The notes under the pieces: model-generated
What the model was told of the DNA's origin: nothing
The model's input: the letters and a program-made list of their open reading frames with translations, nothing else
Databases searched by the model: none
Source of the DNA: Amblyomma americanum
Taxonomy: Eukaryota > Arthropoda > Arachnida > Ixodida > Ixodidae
Assembly (NCBI RefSeq): GCF_052857255.1
Contig: NC_135504.1
Location: 147,586,121-147,650,120, forward strand
DNA length: 64,000 nucleotides
Reading direction: 5' to 3'
In this document: positions 49,736-62,300 of the stretch, one piece after another
Layout of the letters: each line of letters opens with the position of its first letter
Numbering within the stretch: position 1 is the stretch's first letter
Program-made: the position numbers and the translations under genes

Positions 49736-50466
49736 GAGAAAAAGTTTTGACGCGTTTCACAGGGACACTTGTAAAACCGATGTGTTCAGATTTAGCTCGT
49801 TTCGGTCTAAACCAACTTGTTTCGTTGTATTAAGCACGAATACATGCTTTTCGCGCAGTTATAACAGAAAAAGTTTTGACGCGTATCACGTGGATACTTG
49901 TAAAACCGATGTGTTTAGATATATATAGCTCGTTTTGGTATAAAACCGCTTGTTTCGTTGTTTTAAGCAAGAATACGTGCTTTTCGCGTAGTTATAGAAG
50001 AAAATTTTGACGCGTTTCACAGGGACACTTCTAAAACCGATGTGTTCAGATCTTGCTCGTTTTGGTCTAAAACAGCTTGTTTTGTTGTATTAAGCACGAA
50101 TACATGCTTTTCGCGCAGTTATAAGAGAAAAAAGTTTTGACGCGTACAAATGGACACATTTAAAACCGATGTGTTCAGATTTAGCTCGTTTCGGTCTAAA
50201 ACAGGTTGTTTCGTTGTATTGAGCAAGAATACATGCTTTTCGCGCAGTTATAAGAGAAAAAGTTTTGACGCGTGTCACAGGGACACTTGTAAAACCGATG
50301 TGTTCAGATTTACCTCGTTTCGGACTAAAACAACTTGTTTCGTTGGATTAAGCACGAATACATGCTTTTCGCGCAGGTATAAGAGAAAAAAGTTTTGACG
50401 CGTATCACATGGACACATTTAAAACCGGTGTGTTCAGATTTAGCTCGTTTCGGTCTAAAACAGCTT

Positions 50467-50575
50467 TCGGTCTAAAAGCAGCATCGTCCTCGTCTGTGTG
50501 TTTCTTCGATGTCTTCGTTTACTTTCCGCTGCCATTTATTCGATCATGCACCAACTAGCTCAAAATCCACCTTAT
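50467..50575 (+). mobile_element. Small insert, copy C (109 bp)
   Basis: Same insert with two differences from copies A and B: ATTCGATCATGC for ATTCCATCATGC, and CAAAATCC for CAACAATCC (one base shorter). Units C to F all share this second form, so the A/B and C-F groups separated before the later duplications. Confidence 0.75.
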
Positions 50576-52176
50576 CAGCTTGTTTTGTTGTATTAAGCAA
50601 GAATACATGCTTTTCGCGCAGTTATAAGAGAAAAATTTTTGACGCGTTTCACAGGGACACTTGTAAAACCGATGTGTTGAGATTTAGCTCGTTTCGGTCT
50701 AAAACAACTTGTTTCGTTGTATTAAGCATGAATACATGCTTTTAGCGCAGTTATAAGAGAAGAAGTTTTGACGCGTATCACATGGACACTTGTAAAACCG
50801 ATGTGTTCAGATCTAGCTCGTTTTGGTCTAAAACAGCTCGTTTCGTTGTATTAAGCACGAATACATGCTTTTCGCGCAGTTATAAGCGAAAAAGTTTTGA
50901 CGCGTATCAGAAGAAGACTTGTAAAGCCGATGTGTTCAGATCTAGCTCGTTTCGGTCTAAAACAGCTTGTTTCGTTGTATTAAGCACGAATACATGCTCT
51001 TAGCGCAGTTATAAGAGAAAAAGATTCGACGCGTATCACATGGACACTTGTAAAACCGATGTGTTCAGATCTAGCTCATCTCGGTCTAAAGCAGCTAGTT
51101 TCGTTGTATTAAGCAAGAATACATGCTTTCGCGCAGTTATAAGGGAAAAAGTTCTGACGCGTATTAGAGGGACTTGTAAAACCGATGTGTTCAGATTTAG
51201 CTCATCTCGGTCTAAAACAGCTTGTTTCGTTGTATTAAGCACGAATACATGCTTTTCGCGCAGTTATAAGAGAAAAAGTTTTGACGCCTATCACATGGAC
51301 ACTTGTAAAACCGATGTGTTCAGATCTAGCTCGTTTTGGTCTAAAACAGCTTGTTTCGTTGTATTAAGCAAGAATACAATGCTTTTCGCGCAGTTATAAG
51401 AGAAAAAGTTTTGACGCGTTTCACAGGGACACTTGTAAAACAGATGTGTTGTGATTTACCTCGTTTCGGTCTAAAACAACTTGTTTCGTTGTATTAAGCA
51501 CGAATACATGCTTTTCGCGCAGTTATAAGAGAAAAAGTTTTGACGCGTATCACGTGGATACTTGTAAAACCGATGTGTTTAGATATAGCTCGTTTTGGTA
51601 TAAAACCGCTTGTTTCGTTGTTTTAAGCAAGAGTACGTGCTTTTCGCGTAGTTATAGAAGAAAAAGTTTTGACGCGTTTCACAGGGACACATTTAAAACC
51701 GATGTGTCTAGATTTAGCTCGTTTCGGTCTAAAACAGCTTGTTTCGTTGTATTAAGCACGAATACATGCTTTTCGCGCAGTTATAAGAGAAAAAAGTTTT
51801 GACGCGTATCACATGGACACATTTAAAACCGATGTGTTCAGATTTAGCTCGTTTTGGTCTAAAACAACTTGTTTCGTTGTATTAAGCACGAATACGTGCT
51901 TTTCGCGCAGTTATAAGAGAAAAAGTTTTGACGCGTATCACGTGGATACTTGTAAAACCGATGTGTTTAGATATAGCTCGTTTTGGTATAAAACAGCTTG
52001 TTTCGTTGTTTTAAGCACGAATACGTGCTTTTCGCGTAGTTATAGAAGAAAAAGTTTTGACGCGTATCAGAGGAAAACTTTAAAACCGATGTGTTGTGAT
52101 TTAGCTTGTTTCGGTCTAAAACAGCTTGTTTCGTTGTATTAAGCAAGAATACATGCTTTTCGCGCAGTTATAAGAG

Positions 52177-52738
52177 TCATACTAAGTCTAACATAAGAAA
52201 GCTCGAGAACGTTCAAAGGAAAGCAATTAGATTCATATATTCAAAATATCTACCCACTGACTCCCCCTCAGACTTGATGCGTGCTTACGGTATTGAAGAA
52301 CTACAGGTAAGAAGACGAAATTTTCGTTTAGATTTCCTTTCATTACTTCTTAATAATAAACTCAGACTTGACCCTTCTGCTTATCTTTCCCCAATGCCAA
52401 CACGGAATACACGACACTATCACAAAGCTCTTTTAAAACCATATTTTGCCCGGACTAACTCATTCAAGTTTTCCTTTTTCCCACGCACCATATCTGACTG
52501 GAACTCATTAACCGAACCAAATCAACCCTGAAAAACAGACGCGTTCCTCAGCCATCTTTGATATTGCGTATTATGTATTTTTTCTGCTTTGTCTTGCATT
52601 GCTGTATTGTTGTTTTACTACATTATCTTTGCTGTATTGTATTCTTGTTGCTTTACTTTTGCTTTTTGTGCACCTGCCCTTCCTGCTTGGACCTAACCAT
52701 GGTCTGCAGTATGCACATAAATAAATAAATAAATAAAT
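52177..52738 (+). mobile_element. 5'-truncated non-LTR retrotransposon (LINE) 3' end, copy 1
   Basis: A 562-bp insert splits a satellite monomer after TTATAAGAG; satellite resumes as AAAAAGTTTTGACG with no base lost. It holds the last 117 codons of a reverse-transcriptase-type ORF, a stop at 52,529, about 185 bp of T-rich 3' UTR (with CCATGGTCTGCAGTATGC) and six ATAA units (52,717-52,740) that include AATAAA. This layout is typical of CR1/L2/Jockey-like LINE ends copied by target-primed reverse transcription. No clear target-site duplication is visible; the junction falls in an A-run, so up to 5 bp is ambiguous. The exact clade is not resolved. Confidence 0.88.
52178..52531 (+). pseudogene. 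C-terminal fragment of a LINE reverse transcriptase, copy 1
   Basis: The frame has 117 residues of transposon origin and no catalytic core. The visible pattern is that of the tail after the RT domain in CR1/L2/Jockey-type ORF2 proteins: a helix around LENVQRKAIRFIY, then a GIEELQVRRR segment, a LLLNNKLRLDP segment, TRNTRHYH, and the closing YFARTNSFKFSFFPRTISDWN motif before the stop. The endonuclease and the RT active-site region are missing through 5' truncation, so it cannot encode a working protein. By chance it is in frame with the upstream satellite open frame, giving a 141-codon chimera from 52,106. Confidence 0.85.
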
Positions 52739-52740
52739 AA
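52717..52740 (+). repeat. (ATAA)6 tail of the LINE, copy 1
   Basis: Six perfect ATAA units end the LINE and overlap the satellite A-run. The same six units end copy 2 at about 56,105-56,128, so there has been no microsatellite length change since the duplication. Confidence 0.85.
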
Positions 52741-53854
52741 AAAGTTTTGACGCGTGTCACAGGGACACTTGTAAAACCGATGTGTTCAGATTTACCTCGT
52801 TTCGGACTAAAACAGCTTGTTTCGTTGGATTAAGCACGAATACATGCTTTTAGCGCAGTTATAAGAGAAGAAGTTTTGAAGCGTATCACATGGACACTTG
52901 TAAAACCGATGTGTTCAGATCTAGCTCGTTTTGGTCTAAAACAGCTTGTTTCGTTGTATTAAGAACGAATACATGCTTTTCGCGCAGTTATAAGAGAAAA
53001 AGTTTCGACGCGTATCACATGGACACTTGTAAAACCGATGTGTTCAAATCTAGCTCGTTTTGGTCTAAAACAGCTTGTTTCGTTGTATTAAGCAAGAATA
53101 CAATGCTTTTCGTGCAGTTATACGAGAAAAAGTTTTGACGCGTTTCACAGGGACACTTGTAAAACCGATGTGTTCAGATTTAGCTCGTTTCGGTCTAAAC
53201 CAACTTGTTTCGTTGTATTAAGCACGAATACATGCTTTTCGCGCAGTTATAACAGAAAAAGTTTTGACGCGTATCACGTGGATACTTGTAAAACCGATGT
53301 GTTTAGATATATATAGCTCGTTTTGGTATAAAACCGCTTGTTTCGTTGTTTTAAGCAAGAATACGTGCTTTTCGCGTAGTTATAGAAGAAAATTTTGACG
53401 CGTTTCACAGGGACACTTCTAAAACCGATGTGTTCAGATCTTGCTCGTTTTGGTCTAAAACAGCTTGTTTTGTTGTATTAAGCACGAATACATGCTTTTC
53501 GCGCAGTTATAAGAGAAAAAAGTTTTGACGCGTACAAATGGACACATTTAAAACCGATGTGTTCAGATTTAGCTCGTTTCGGTCTAAAACAGGTTGTTTC
53601 GTTGTATTGAGCAAGAATACATGCTTTTCGCGCAGTTATAAGAGAAAACGTTTTGACGCGTGCCACAGGGACACTTGTAAAACCGATGTGTTCAGATTTA
53701 CCTCGTTTCGGACTAAAACAACTTGTTTCGTTGGATTAAGCACGAATACATGCTTTTCGCGCAGGTATAAGAGAAAAAAGTTTTGACGCGTATCACATGG
53801 ACACATTTAAAACCGGTGTGTTCAGATTTAGCTCGTTTCGGTCTAAAACAGCTT

Positions 53855-53963
53855 TCGGTCTAAAAGCAGCATCGTCCTCGTCTGTGTGTTTCTTCGATGT
53901 CTTCGTTTACTTTCCGCTGCCATTTATTCGATCATGCACCAACTAGCTCAAAATCCACCTTAT
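53855..53963 (+). mobile_element. Small insert, copy D (109 bp)
   Basis: Same form as copy C, 3388 bp downstream of it, with unchanged CAGCTT flanks. Confidence 0.75.
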
Positions 53964-55564
53964 CAGCTTGTTTTGTTGTATTAAGCAAGAATACATGCTT
54001 TTCGCGCAGTTATAAGAGAAAAATTTTTGACGCGTTTCACAGGGACACTTGTAAAACCGATGTGTTGAGATTTAGCTCGTTTCGGTCTAAAACAACTTGT
54101 TTCGTTGTATTAAGCATGAATACATGCTTTTAGCGCAGTTATAAGAGAAGAAGTTTTGACGCGTATCACATGGACACTTGTAAAACCGATGTGTTCAGAT
54201 CTAGCTCGTTTTGGTCTAAAACAGCTCGTTTCGTTGTATTAAGCACGAATACATGCTTTTCGCGCAGTTATAAGCGAAAAAGTTTTGACGCGTATCAGAA
54301 GAAGACTTGTAAAGCCGATGTGTTCAGATCTAGCTCGTTTCGGTCTAAAACAGCTTGTTTCGTTGTATTAAGCACGAATACATGCTCTTAGCGCAGTTAT
54401 AAGAGAAAAAGATTCGACGCGTATCACATGGACACTTGTAAAACCGATGTGTTCAGATCTAGCTCATCTCGGTCTAAAGCAGCTAGTTTCGTTGTATTAA
54501 GCAAGAATACATGCTTTCGCGCAGTTATAAGGGAAAAAGTTCTGACGCGTATTAGAGGGACTTGTAAAACCGATGTGTTCAGATTTAGCTCATCTCGGTC
54601 TAAAACAGCTTGTTTCGTTGTATTAAGCACGAATACATGCTTTTCGCGCAGTTATAAGAGAAAAAGTTTTGACGCCTATCACATGGACACTTGTAAAACC
54701 GATGTGTTCAGATCTAGCTCGTTTTGGTCTAAAACAGCTTGTTTCGTTGTATTAAGCAAGAATACAATGCTTTTCGCGCAGTTATAAGAGAAAAAGTTTT
54801 GACGCGTTTCACAGGAACACTTGTAAAACAGATGTGTTGTGATTTACCTCGTTTCGGTCTAAAACAACTTGTTTCGTTGTATTAAGCACGAATACATGCT
54901 TTTCGCGCAGTTATAAGAGAAAAAGTTTTGACGCGTATCACGTGGATACTTGTAAAACCGATGTGTTTAGATATAGCTCGTTTTGGTATAAAACCGCTTG
55001 TTTCGTTGTTTTAAGCAAGAGTACGTGCTTTTCGCGTAGTTATAGAAGAAAAAGTTTTGACGCGTTTCACAGGGACACATTTAAAACCGATGTGTCTAGA
55101 TTTAGCTCGTTTCGGTCTAAAACAGCTTGTTTCGTTGTATTAAGCACGAATACATGCTTTTCGCGCAGTTATAAGAGAAAAAAGTTTTGACGCGTATCAC
55201 ATGGACACATTTAAAACCGATGTGTTCAGATTTAGCTCGTTTTGGTCTAAAACAACTTGTTTCGTTGTATTAAGCACGAATACGTGCTTTTCGCGCAGTT
55301 ATAAGAGAAAAAGTTTTGACGCGTATCACGTGGATACTTGTAAAACCGATGTGTTTAGATATAGCTCGTTTTGGTATAAAACAGCTTGTTTCGTTGTTTT
55401 AAGCACGAATACGTGCTTTTCGCGTAGTTATAGAAGAAAAAGTTTTGACGCGTATCAGAGGAAAACTTTAAAACCGATGTGTTGTGATTTAGCTTGTTTC
55501 GGTCTAAAACAGCTTGTTTCGTTGTATTAAGCAAGAATACATGCTTTTCGCGCAGTTATAAGAG

Positions 55565-56126
55565 TCATACTAAGTCTAACATAAGAAAGCTCGAGAACGT
55601 TCAAAGGAAAGCAATTAGATTCATATATTCAAAATATCTACCCACTGACTCCCCCTCAGACTTGATGCGTGCTAACGGTATTGAAGAACTACAGGTAAGA
55701 AGACGAAATTTTCATTTAGATTTCCTTTCATTACTTCTTAATAATAAACTCAGACTTGACCCTTCTGCTTATCTTTCCCCAATGCCAACACGGAATACAC
55801 GACACTATCACAAAGCTCTTTTAAAACCATATTTTGCCCGGACTAACTCATTCAAGTTTTCCTTTTTCCCACGCACCATATCTGACTGGAACTCATTAAC
55901 CGAACCAAATCAACCCTGAAAAACAGACGCGTTCCTCAGCCATCTTTGATATTGCGTATTATGTATTTTTTCTGCTTTGTCTTGCATTGCTGTATTGTTG
56001 TTTTACTACATTATCTTTGCTGTATTGTATTCTTGTTGCTTTACTTTTGCTTTTTGTGCACCTGCCCTTCCTGCTTGGACCTAACCATGGTCTGCAGTAT
56101 GCACATAAATAAATAAATAAATAAAT
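55565..56126 (+). mobile_element. 5'-truncated LINE 3' end, copy 2
   Basis: Same 562-bp insert at the same satellite position, 3388 bp downstream of copy 1. I found two base differences: T to A at 52,286/55,674, and G to A at 52,326/55,714 (the latter a CpG to CpA change). Identical ends show that one insertion was duplicated with the satellite unit. Confidence 0.88.
55566..55919 (+). pseudogene. C-terminal fragment of a LINE reverse transcriptase, copy 2
   Basis: Copy of the truncated tail described for copy 1. Two amino-acid differences follow from the two base changes: Tyr to Asn in the 'RAYGIEE' segment, and Arg to His in 'RNFRLDF'. Both being replacements is compatible with relaxed constraint, though two sites are too few to test. 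It is non-functional because the catalytic part is absent. Confidence 0.85.
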
Positions 56127-59100
56127 AAAAAGTTTTGACGCGTGTCACAGGGACACTTGTAAAACCGATGTGTTCAGATTTACCTCGTTTCGGACTAAAA
56201 CAGCTTGTTTCGTTGGATTAAGCACGAATACATGCTTTTCGCGCAGTTATAAGAGAAAAAATTTTTGACGCGTATCACATGGACACATTTAAAACCGATG
56301 TGTTCAGATTTAGCTCGTTTCGGTCTAAAACAGCTTGTTTCGTTGTATTAAGCAAGAATACAATGCTTTTCGTGCAGTTATAGGAGAAAAAGTTTTGACG
56401 CGTTTCACAGGGACACTTGTAAAACCGATGTGTTCAGATTTAGCTCGTTTCGGTCTAAACCAACTTGTTTCGTTGTATTAAGCACGAATACATGCTTTTC
56501 GCGCAGTTATAAGAGAAAAAGTTTTGACGCGTATCACGTGGATACTTGTAAAACCGATGTGTTTAGATATATATAGCTCGTTTTGGTATAAAACCGCTTG
56601 TTTCGTTGTTTTAAGCAAGAATACGTGCTTTTCGCGTAGTTATAGAAGAAAAAGTTTTGACGCGTTTCACAGGGACACATTTAAAACCGATGTGTCTAGA
56701 TTTAGCTCGTTTCGGTCTAAAACAGCTTGTTTCGTTGTATAAAGCACGAATACATGCTTTTCGCGCAGTTATAAGAGAAAAAGTTTTGACGCCTATCACA
56801 TGGACACTTGTAAAACCGATGTGTTCAGATCTAGCTCGTTTTGGTCTAAAACAGCTTGTTTCGTTGTATTAAGCAAGAATACAATGCTTTTCGCGGAGTT
56901 ATAAGAGAAAAAGTTTTGACGCGTTTCACAGGGACACTTGTAAAACCGATGTGTTCAGATTTAGCTCGTTTCGGTCTAAAACAACTTGTTTCGTTGTATT
57001 AAGCACGAATACATGCTTTTCGCGCAGTTATAAGAGAAAAAGTTTTGACGCGTATCACGTGGATACTTGTAAAACCGATGTGTTTAGATATAGCTCGTTT
57101 TGGTATAAAACCGCTTGTTTCGTTGTTTTAAGCAAGAATACGTGCTTTTCGCGTAGTTATAGAAGAAAATTTTGACGCGTTTCACAGGGACACTTCTAAA
57201 ACCGATGTGTTCAGATCTTGCTCGTTTTGGTCTAAAACAGCTTGTTTTGTTGTATTAAGCACGAATACATGCTTTTCGCGCAGTTATAAGAGAAAAAAGT
57301 TTTGACGCGTACAAATGGACACATTTAAAACCGATGTGTTCAGATTTAGCTCGTTTCGGTCTAAAACAGGTTGTTTCGTTGTATTGAGCAAGAATACATG
57401 CTTTTCGCGCAGTTATAAGAGAAAAAGTTTTGACGCGTGTCACAGGGACACTTGTAAAACCGATGTGTTCAGATTTACCTCGTTTCGGACTAAAACAACT
57501 TGTTTCGTTGGATTAAGCACGAATACATGCTTTTCGCGCAGGTATAAGAGAAAAAAGTTTTGACGCGTATCACATGGACACATTTAAAACCGGTGTGTTC
57601 AGATTTAGCTCGTTTCGGTCTAAAACAGCTTTCGGTCTAAAAGCAGCATCGTCCTCGTCTGTGTGTTTCTTCGATGTCTTCGTTTACTTTCCGCTGCCAT
57701 TTATTCGATCATGCACCAACTAGCTCAAAATCCACCTTATCAGCTTGTTTTGTTGTATTAAGCAAGAATACATGCTTTTCGCGCAGTTATAAGAGAAAAA
57801 TTTTTGACGCGTTTCACAGGGGACACTTGTAAAACCGATGTGTTGAGATTTAGCTCGTTTCGGTCTAAAACAACTTGTTTCGTTGTATTAAGCATGAATA
57901 CATGCTTTTAGCGCAGTTATAAGAGAAGAAGTTTTGACGCGTATCACATGGACACTTGTAAAACCGATGTGTTCAGATCTAGCTCGTTTTGGTCTAAAAC
58001 AGCTCGTTTCGTTGTATTAAGCACGAATACATGCTTTTCGCGCAGTTATAAGCGAAAAAGTTTTGACGCGTATCAGAAGAAGACTTGTAAAGCCGATGTG
58101 TTCAGATCTAGCTCGTTTCGGTCTAAAACAGCTTGTTTCGTTGTATTAAGCACGAATACATGCTCTTAGCGCAGTTATAAGAGAAAAAGATTCGACGCGT
58201 ATCACATGGACACTTGTAAAACCGATGTGTTCAGATCTAGCTCATCTCGGTCTAAAGCAGCTAGTTTCGTTGTATTAAGCAAGAATACATGCTTTCGCGC
58301 AGTTATAAGGGAAAAAGTTCTGACGCGTATTAGAGGGACTTGTAAAACCGATGTGTTCAGATTTAGCTCATCTCGGTCTAAAACAGCTTGTTTCGTTGTA
58401 TTAAGCACGAATACATGCTTTTCGCGCAGTTATAAGAGAAAAAGTTTTGACGCCTATCACATGGACACTTGTAAAACCGATGTGTTCAGATCTAGCTCGT
58501 TTTGGTCTAAAACAGCTCGTTTCGTTGTATTAAGCAAGAATACAATGCTTTTCGCGCAGTTATAAGAGAAAAAGTTTTGACGCGTTTCACAGGGACACTT
58601 GTAAAACCGATGTGTTCAGATTTAGCTCGTTTCGGTCTAAAACAACTTGTTTCGTTGTATTAAGCACGAATACATGCTTTTCGCGCAGTTATAAGAGAAA
58701 AAGTTTTGACGCGTATCACGTGGATACTTGTAAAACCGATGTGTTTAGATATAGCTCGTTTTGGTATAAAACCGCTTGTTTCGTTGTTTTAAGCAAGAGT
58801 ACGTGCTTTTCGCGTAGTTATAGAAGAAAAAGTTTTGACGCGTTTCACAGGGACACATTTAAAACCGATGTGTCTAGATTTAGCTCGTTTCGGTCTAAAA
58901 CAGCTTGTTTCGTTGTATTAAACACGAAAACATGCTTTTCGCGCAGTTATAAGAGAAAAAAGTTTTGACGCGTATCACATGGACACATTTAAAACCGATG
59001 TGTTCAGATTTAGCTCGTTTTGGTCTAAAACAACTTGTTTCGTTGTATTAAGCACGAATACGTGCTTTTCGCGCAGTTATAAGAGAAAAAGTTTTGACGC

Positions 59101-59342
59101 GTATCACGTGGATACTTGTAAAACCGATGTGTTTAGATATAGCTCGTTTTGGTATAAAACAGCTTGTTTCGTTGTTTTAAGCACGAATACGTGCTTTTCG
59201 CGTAGTTATAGAAGAAAAAGTTTTGACGCGTATCAGAGGAAAACTTTAAAACCGATGTGTTGTGATTTAGCTTGTTTCGGTCTAAAACAGCTTGTTTCGT
59301 TGTATTAAGCAAGAATACATGCTTTTCGCGCAGTTATAAGAG
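56127..59342 (+). repeat. Unit E of the higher-order series (3216 bp, no LINE)
   Basis: The D-to-E distance is 3777 bp before the LINE position, and E is D-like up to there but uninterrupted at 59,342/59,343. One extra G (CACAGGGGACAC near 57,818) shifts later offsets by one. E and F form a tandem pair of 3216 bp, which is 24 monomers plus 4 after removing the small insert. Confidence 0.8.
57632..57740 (+). mobile_element. Small insert, copy E (109 bp)
   Basis: Same form as copies C and D. It lies 3777 bp after copy D, and that longer spacing includes the LINE tail of unit D. Confidence 0.75.
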
Positions 59343-59347
59343 AAAAA
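59338..59347 (+). other. Empty LINE insertion site in unit E
   Basis: The monomer equivalent to the one broken by the LINE in C and D is intact here: TTATAAGAG continues directly into AAAAAGTTTTG. Equivalent intact sites are at 45,497/45,498, 49,090/49,091 and 62,557/62,558. Comparison defines the insert ends and shows no deletion of target bases. Confidence 0.8.
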
Positions 59348-62300
59348 GTTTTGACGCGTGTCACAGGGACTCTTGTAAAACCGATGTGTTCAGATTTACC
59401 TCGTTTCGGACTAAAACAGCTTGTTTCGTTGGATTAAGCACGAATACATGCTTTTCGCGCAGTTATAAGAGAAAAAATTTTTGACGCGTATCACATGGAC
59501 ACATTTAAAACCGATGTGTTCAGATTTAGCTCGTTTCGGTCTAAAACAGCTTGTTTCGTTGTATTAAGCAAGAATACAATGCTTTTCGTGCAGTTATAGG
59601 AGAAAAAGTTTTGACGCGTTTCACAGGGACACTTGTAAAACCGATGTGTTCAGATTTAGCTCGTTTCGGTCTAAACCAACTTGTTTCGTTGTATTAAGCA
59701 CGAATACATGCTTTTCGCGCAGTTATAAGAGAAAAAGTTTTGACGCGTATCACGTGGATACTTGTAAAACCGATGTGTTTAGATATATATAGCTCGTTTT
59801 GGTATAAAACCGCTTGTTTCGTTGTTTTAAGCAAGAATACGTGCTTTTCGCGTAGTTATAGAAGAAAAAGTTTTGACGCGTTTCACAGGGACACATTTAA
59901 AACCGATGTGTCTAGATTTAGCTCGTTTCGGTCTAAAACAGCTTGTTTCGTTGTATAAAGCACGAATACATGCTTTTCGCGCAGTTATAAGAGAAAAAGT
60001 TTTGACGCCTATCACATGGACACTTGTAAAACCGATGTGTTCAGATCTAGCTCGTTTTGGTCTAAAACAGCTTGTTTCGTTGTATTAAGCAAGAATACAA
60101 TGCTTTTCGCGGAGTTATAAGAGAAAAAGTTTTGACGCGTTTCACAGGGACACTTGTAAAACCGATGTGTTCAGATTTAGCTCGTTTCGGTCTAAAACAA
60201 CTTGTTTCGTTGTATTAAGCACGAATACATGCTTTTCGCGCAGTTATAAGAGAAAAAGTTTTGACGCGTATCACGTGGATACTTGTAAAACCGATGTGTT
60301 TAGATATAGCTCGTTTTGGTATAAAACCGCTTGTTTCGTTGTTTTAAGCAAGAATACGTGCTTTTCGCGTAGTTATAGAAGAAAATTTTGACGCGTTTCA
60401 CAGGGACACTTCTAAAACCGATGTGTTCAGATCTTGCTCGTTTTGGTCTAAAACAGCTTGTTTTGTTGTATTAAGCACGAATACATGCTTTTCGCGCAGT
60501 TATAAGAGAAAAAAGTTTTGACGCGTACAAATGGACACATTTAAAACCGATGTGTTCAGATTTAGCTCGTTTCGGTCTAAAACAGGTTGTTTCGTTGTAT
60601 TGAGCAAGAATACATGCTTTTCGCGCAGTTATAAGAGAAAAAGTTTTGACGCGTGTCACAGGGACACTTGTAAAACCGATGTGTTCAGATTTACCTCGTT
60701 TCGGACTAAAACAACTTGTTTCGTTGGATTAAGCACGAATACATGCTTTTCGCGCAGGTATAAGAGAAAAAAGTTTTGACGCGTATCACATGGACACATT
60801 TAAAACCGGTGTGTTCAGATTTAGCTCGTTTCGGTCTAAAACAGCTTTCGGTCTAAAAGCAGCATCGTCCTCGTCTGTGTGTTTCTTCGATGTCTTCGTT
60901 TACTTTCCGCTGCCATTTATTCGATCATGCACCAACTAGCTCAAAATCCACCTTATCAGCTTGTTTTGTTGTATTAAGCAAGAATACATGCTTTTCGCGC
61001 AGTTATAAGAGAAAAATTTTTGACGCGTTTCACAGGGACACTTGTAAAACCGATGTGTTGAGATTTAGCTCGTTTCGGTCTAAAACAACTTGTTTCGTTG
61101 TATTAAGCATGAATACATGCTTTTAGCGCAGTTATAAGAGAAGAAGTTTTGACGCGTATCACATGGACACTTGTAAAACCGATGTGTTCAGATCTAGCTC
61201 GTTTTGGTCTAAAACAGCTCGTTTCGTTGTATTAAGCACGAATACATGCTTTTCGCGCAGTTATAAGCGAAAAAGTTTTGACGCGTATCAGAAGAAGACT
61301 TGTAAAGCCGATGTGTTCAGATCTAGCTCGTTTCGGTCTAAAACAGCTTGTTTCGTTGTATTAAGCACGAATACATGCTCTTAGCGCAGTTATAAGAGAA
61401 AAAGATTCGACGCGTATCACATGGACACTTGTAAAACCGATGTGTTCAGATCTAGCTCATCTCGGTCTAAAGCAGCTAGTTTCGTTGTATTAAGCAAGAA
61501 TACATGCTTTCGCGCAGTTATAAGGGAAAAAGTTCTGACGCGTATTAGAGGGACTTGTAAAACCGATGTGTTCAGATTTAGCTCATCTCGGTCTAAAACA
61601 GCTTGTTTCGTTGTATTAAGCACGAATACATGCTTTTCGCGCAGTTATAAGAGAAAAAGTTTTGACGCCTATCACATGGACACTTGTAAAACCGATGTGT
61701 TCAGATCTAGCTCGTTTTGGTCTAAAACAGCTCGTTTCGTTGTATTAAGCAAGAATACAATGCTTTTCGCGCAGTTATAAGAGAAAAAGTTTTGACGCGT
61801 TTCACAGGGACACTTGTAAAACCGATGTGTTCAGATTTAGCTCGTTTCGGTCTAAAACAACTTGTTTCGTTGTATTAAGCACGAATACATGCTTTTCGCG
61901 CAGTTATAAGAGAAAAAGTTTTGACGCGTATCACGTGGATACTTGTAAAACCGATGTGTTTAGATATAGCTCGTTTTGGTATAAAACCGCTTGTTTCGTT
62001 GTTTTAAGCAAGAGTACGTGCTTTTCGCGTAGTTATAGAAGAAAAAGTTTTGACGCGTTTCACAGGGACACATTTAAAACCGATGTGTCTAGATTTAGCT
62101 CGTTTCGGTCTAAAACAGCTTGTTTCGTTGTATTAAACACGAAAACATGCTTTTCGCGCAGTTATAAGAGAAAAAAGTTTTGACGCGTATCACATGGACA
62201 CATTTAAAACCGATGTGTTCAGATTTAGCTCGTTTTGGTCTAAAACAACTTGTTTCGTTGTATTAAGCACGAATACGTGCTTTTCGCGCAGTTATAAGAG

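Larger units (their letters stand above)
49736..53087 (+). repeat. Unit C of the higher-order series (with LINE tail)
   Basis: Homologous to unit D at an offset of 3388 bp. Compared with A and B it has a shorter section upstream of the small insert (insert-to-insert spacing B-C is 2953 bp). It also has the marker TTTAGATATATATAGC (4 bp longer, 49,915 onward), GCGTACAAATGG, CGCAGGTATAAG, and the second insert variant (ATTCGATCATGC, CAAAATCC). It contains the LINE tail. After the LINE it resumes with a monomer combination (CTTTTAGCGCAG, AGAAGAAGTTTTGAAGCG) also seen in A, B and G. Confidence 0.8.
53088..56126 (+). repeat. Unit D of the higher-order series (with LINE tail)
   Basis: Duplicate of C at 3388 bp, with few base differences (AAAACGTTTTGACGCGTGCCACAGG near 53,650 where C has GTGTCACAGG; CACAGGAACAC near 54,815). 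Homology to C runs just past the LINE and fades near 56,240, where C reads CTTTTAGCGC and D reads CTTTTCGCGC. Excluding LINE and small insert, the C-D spacing is 2710 bp, 21 monomers plus 1. Confidence 0.8.

Noticed and set aside
52106..52531. Satellite-RT fusion protein of 141 codons as a new gene
   Set aside because: The fusion is created by where a truncated LINE landed. It lacks the catalytic domain and exists only in the two duplicated units.
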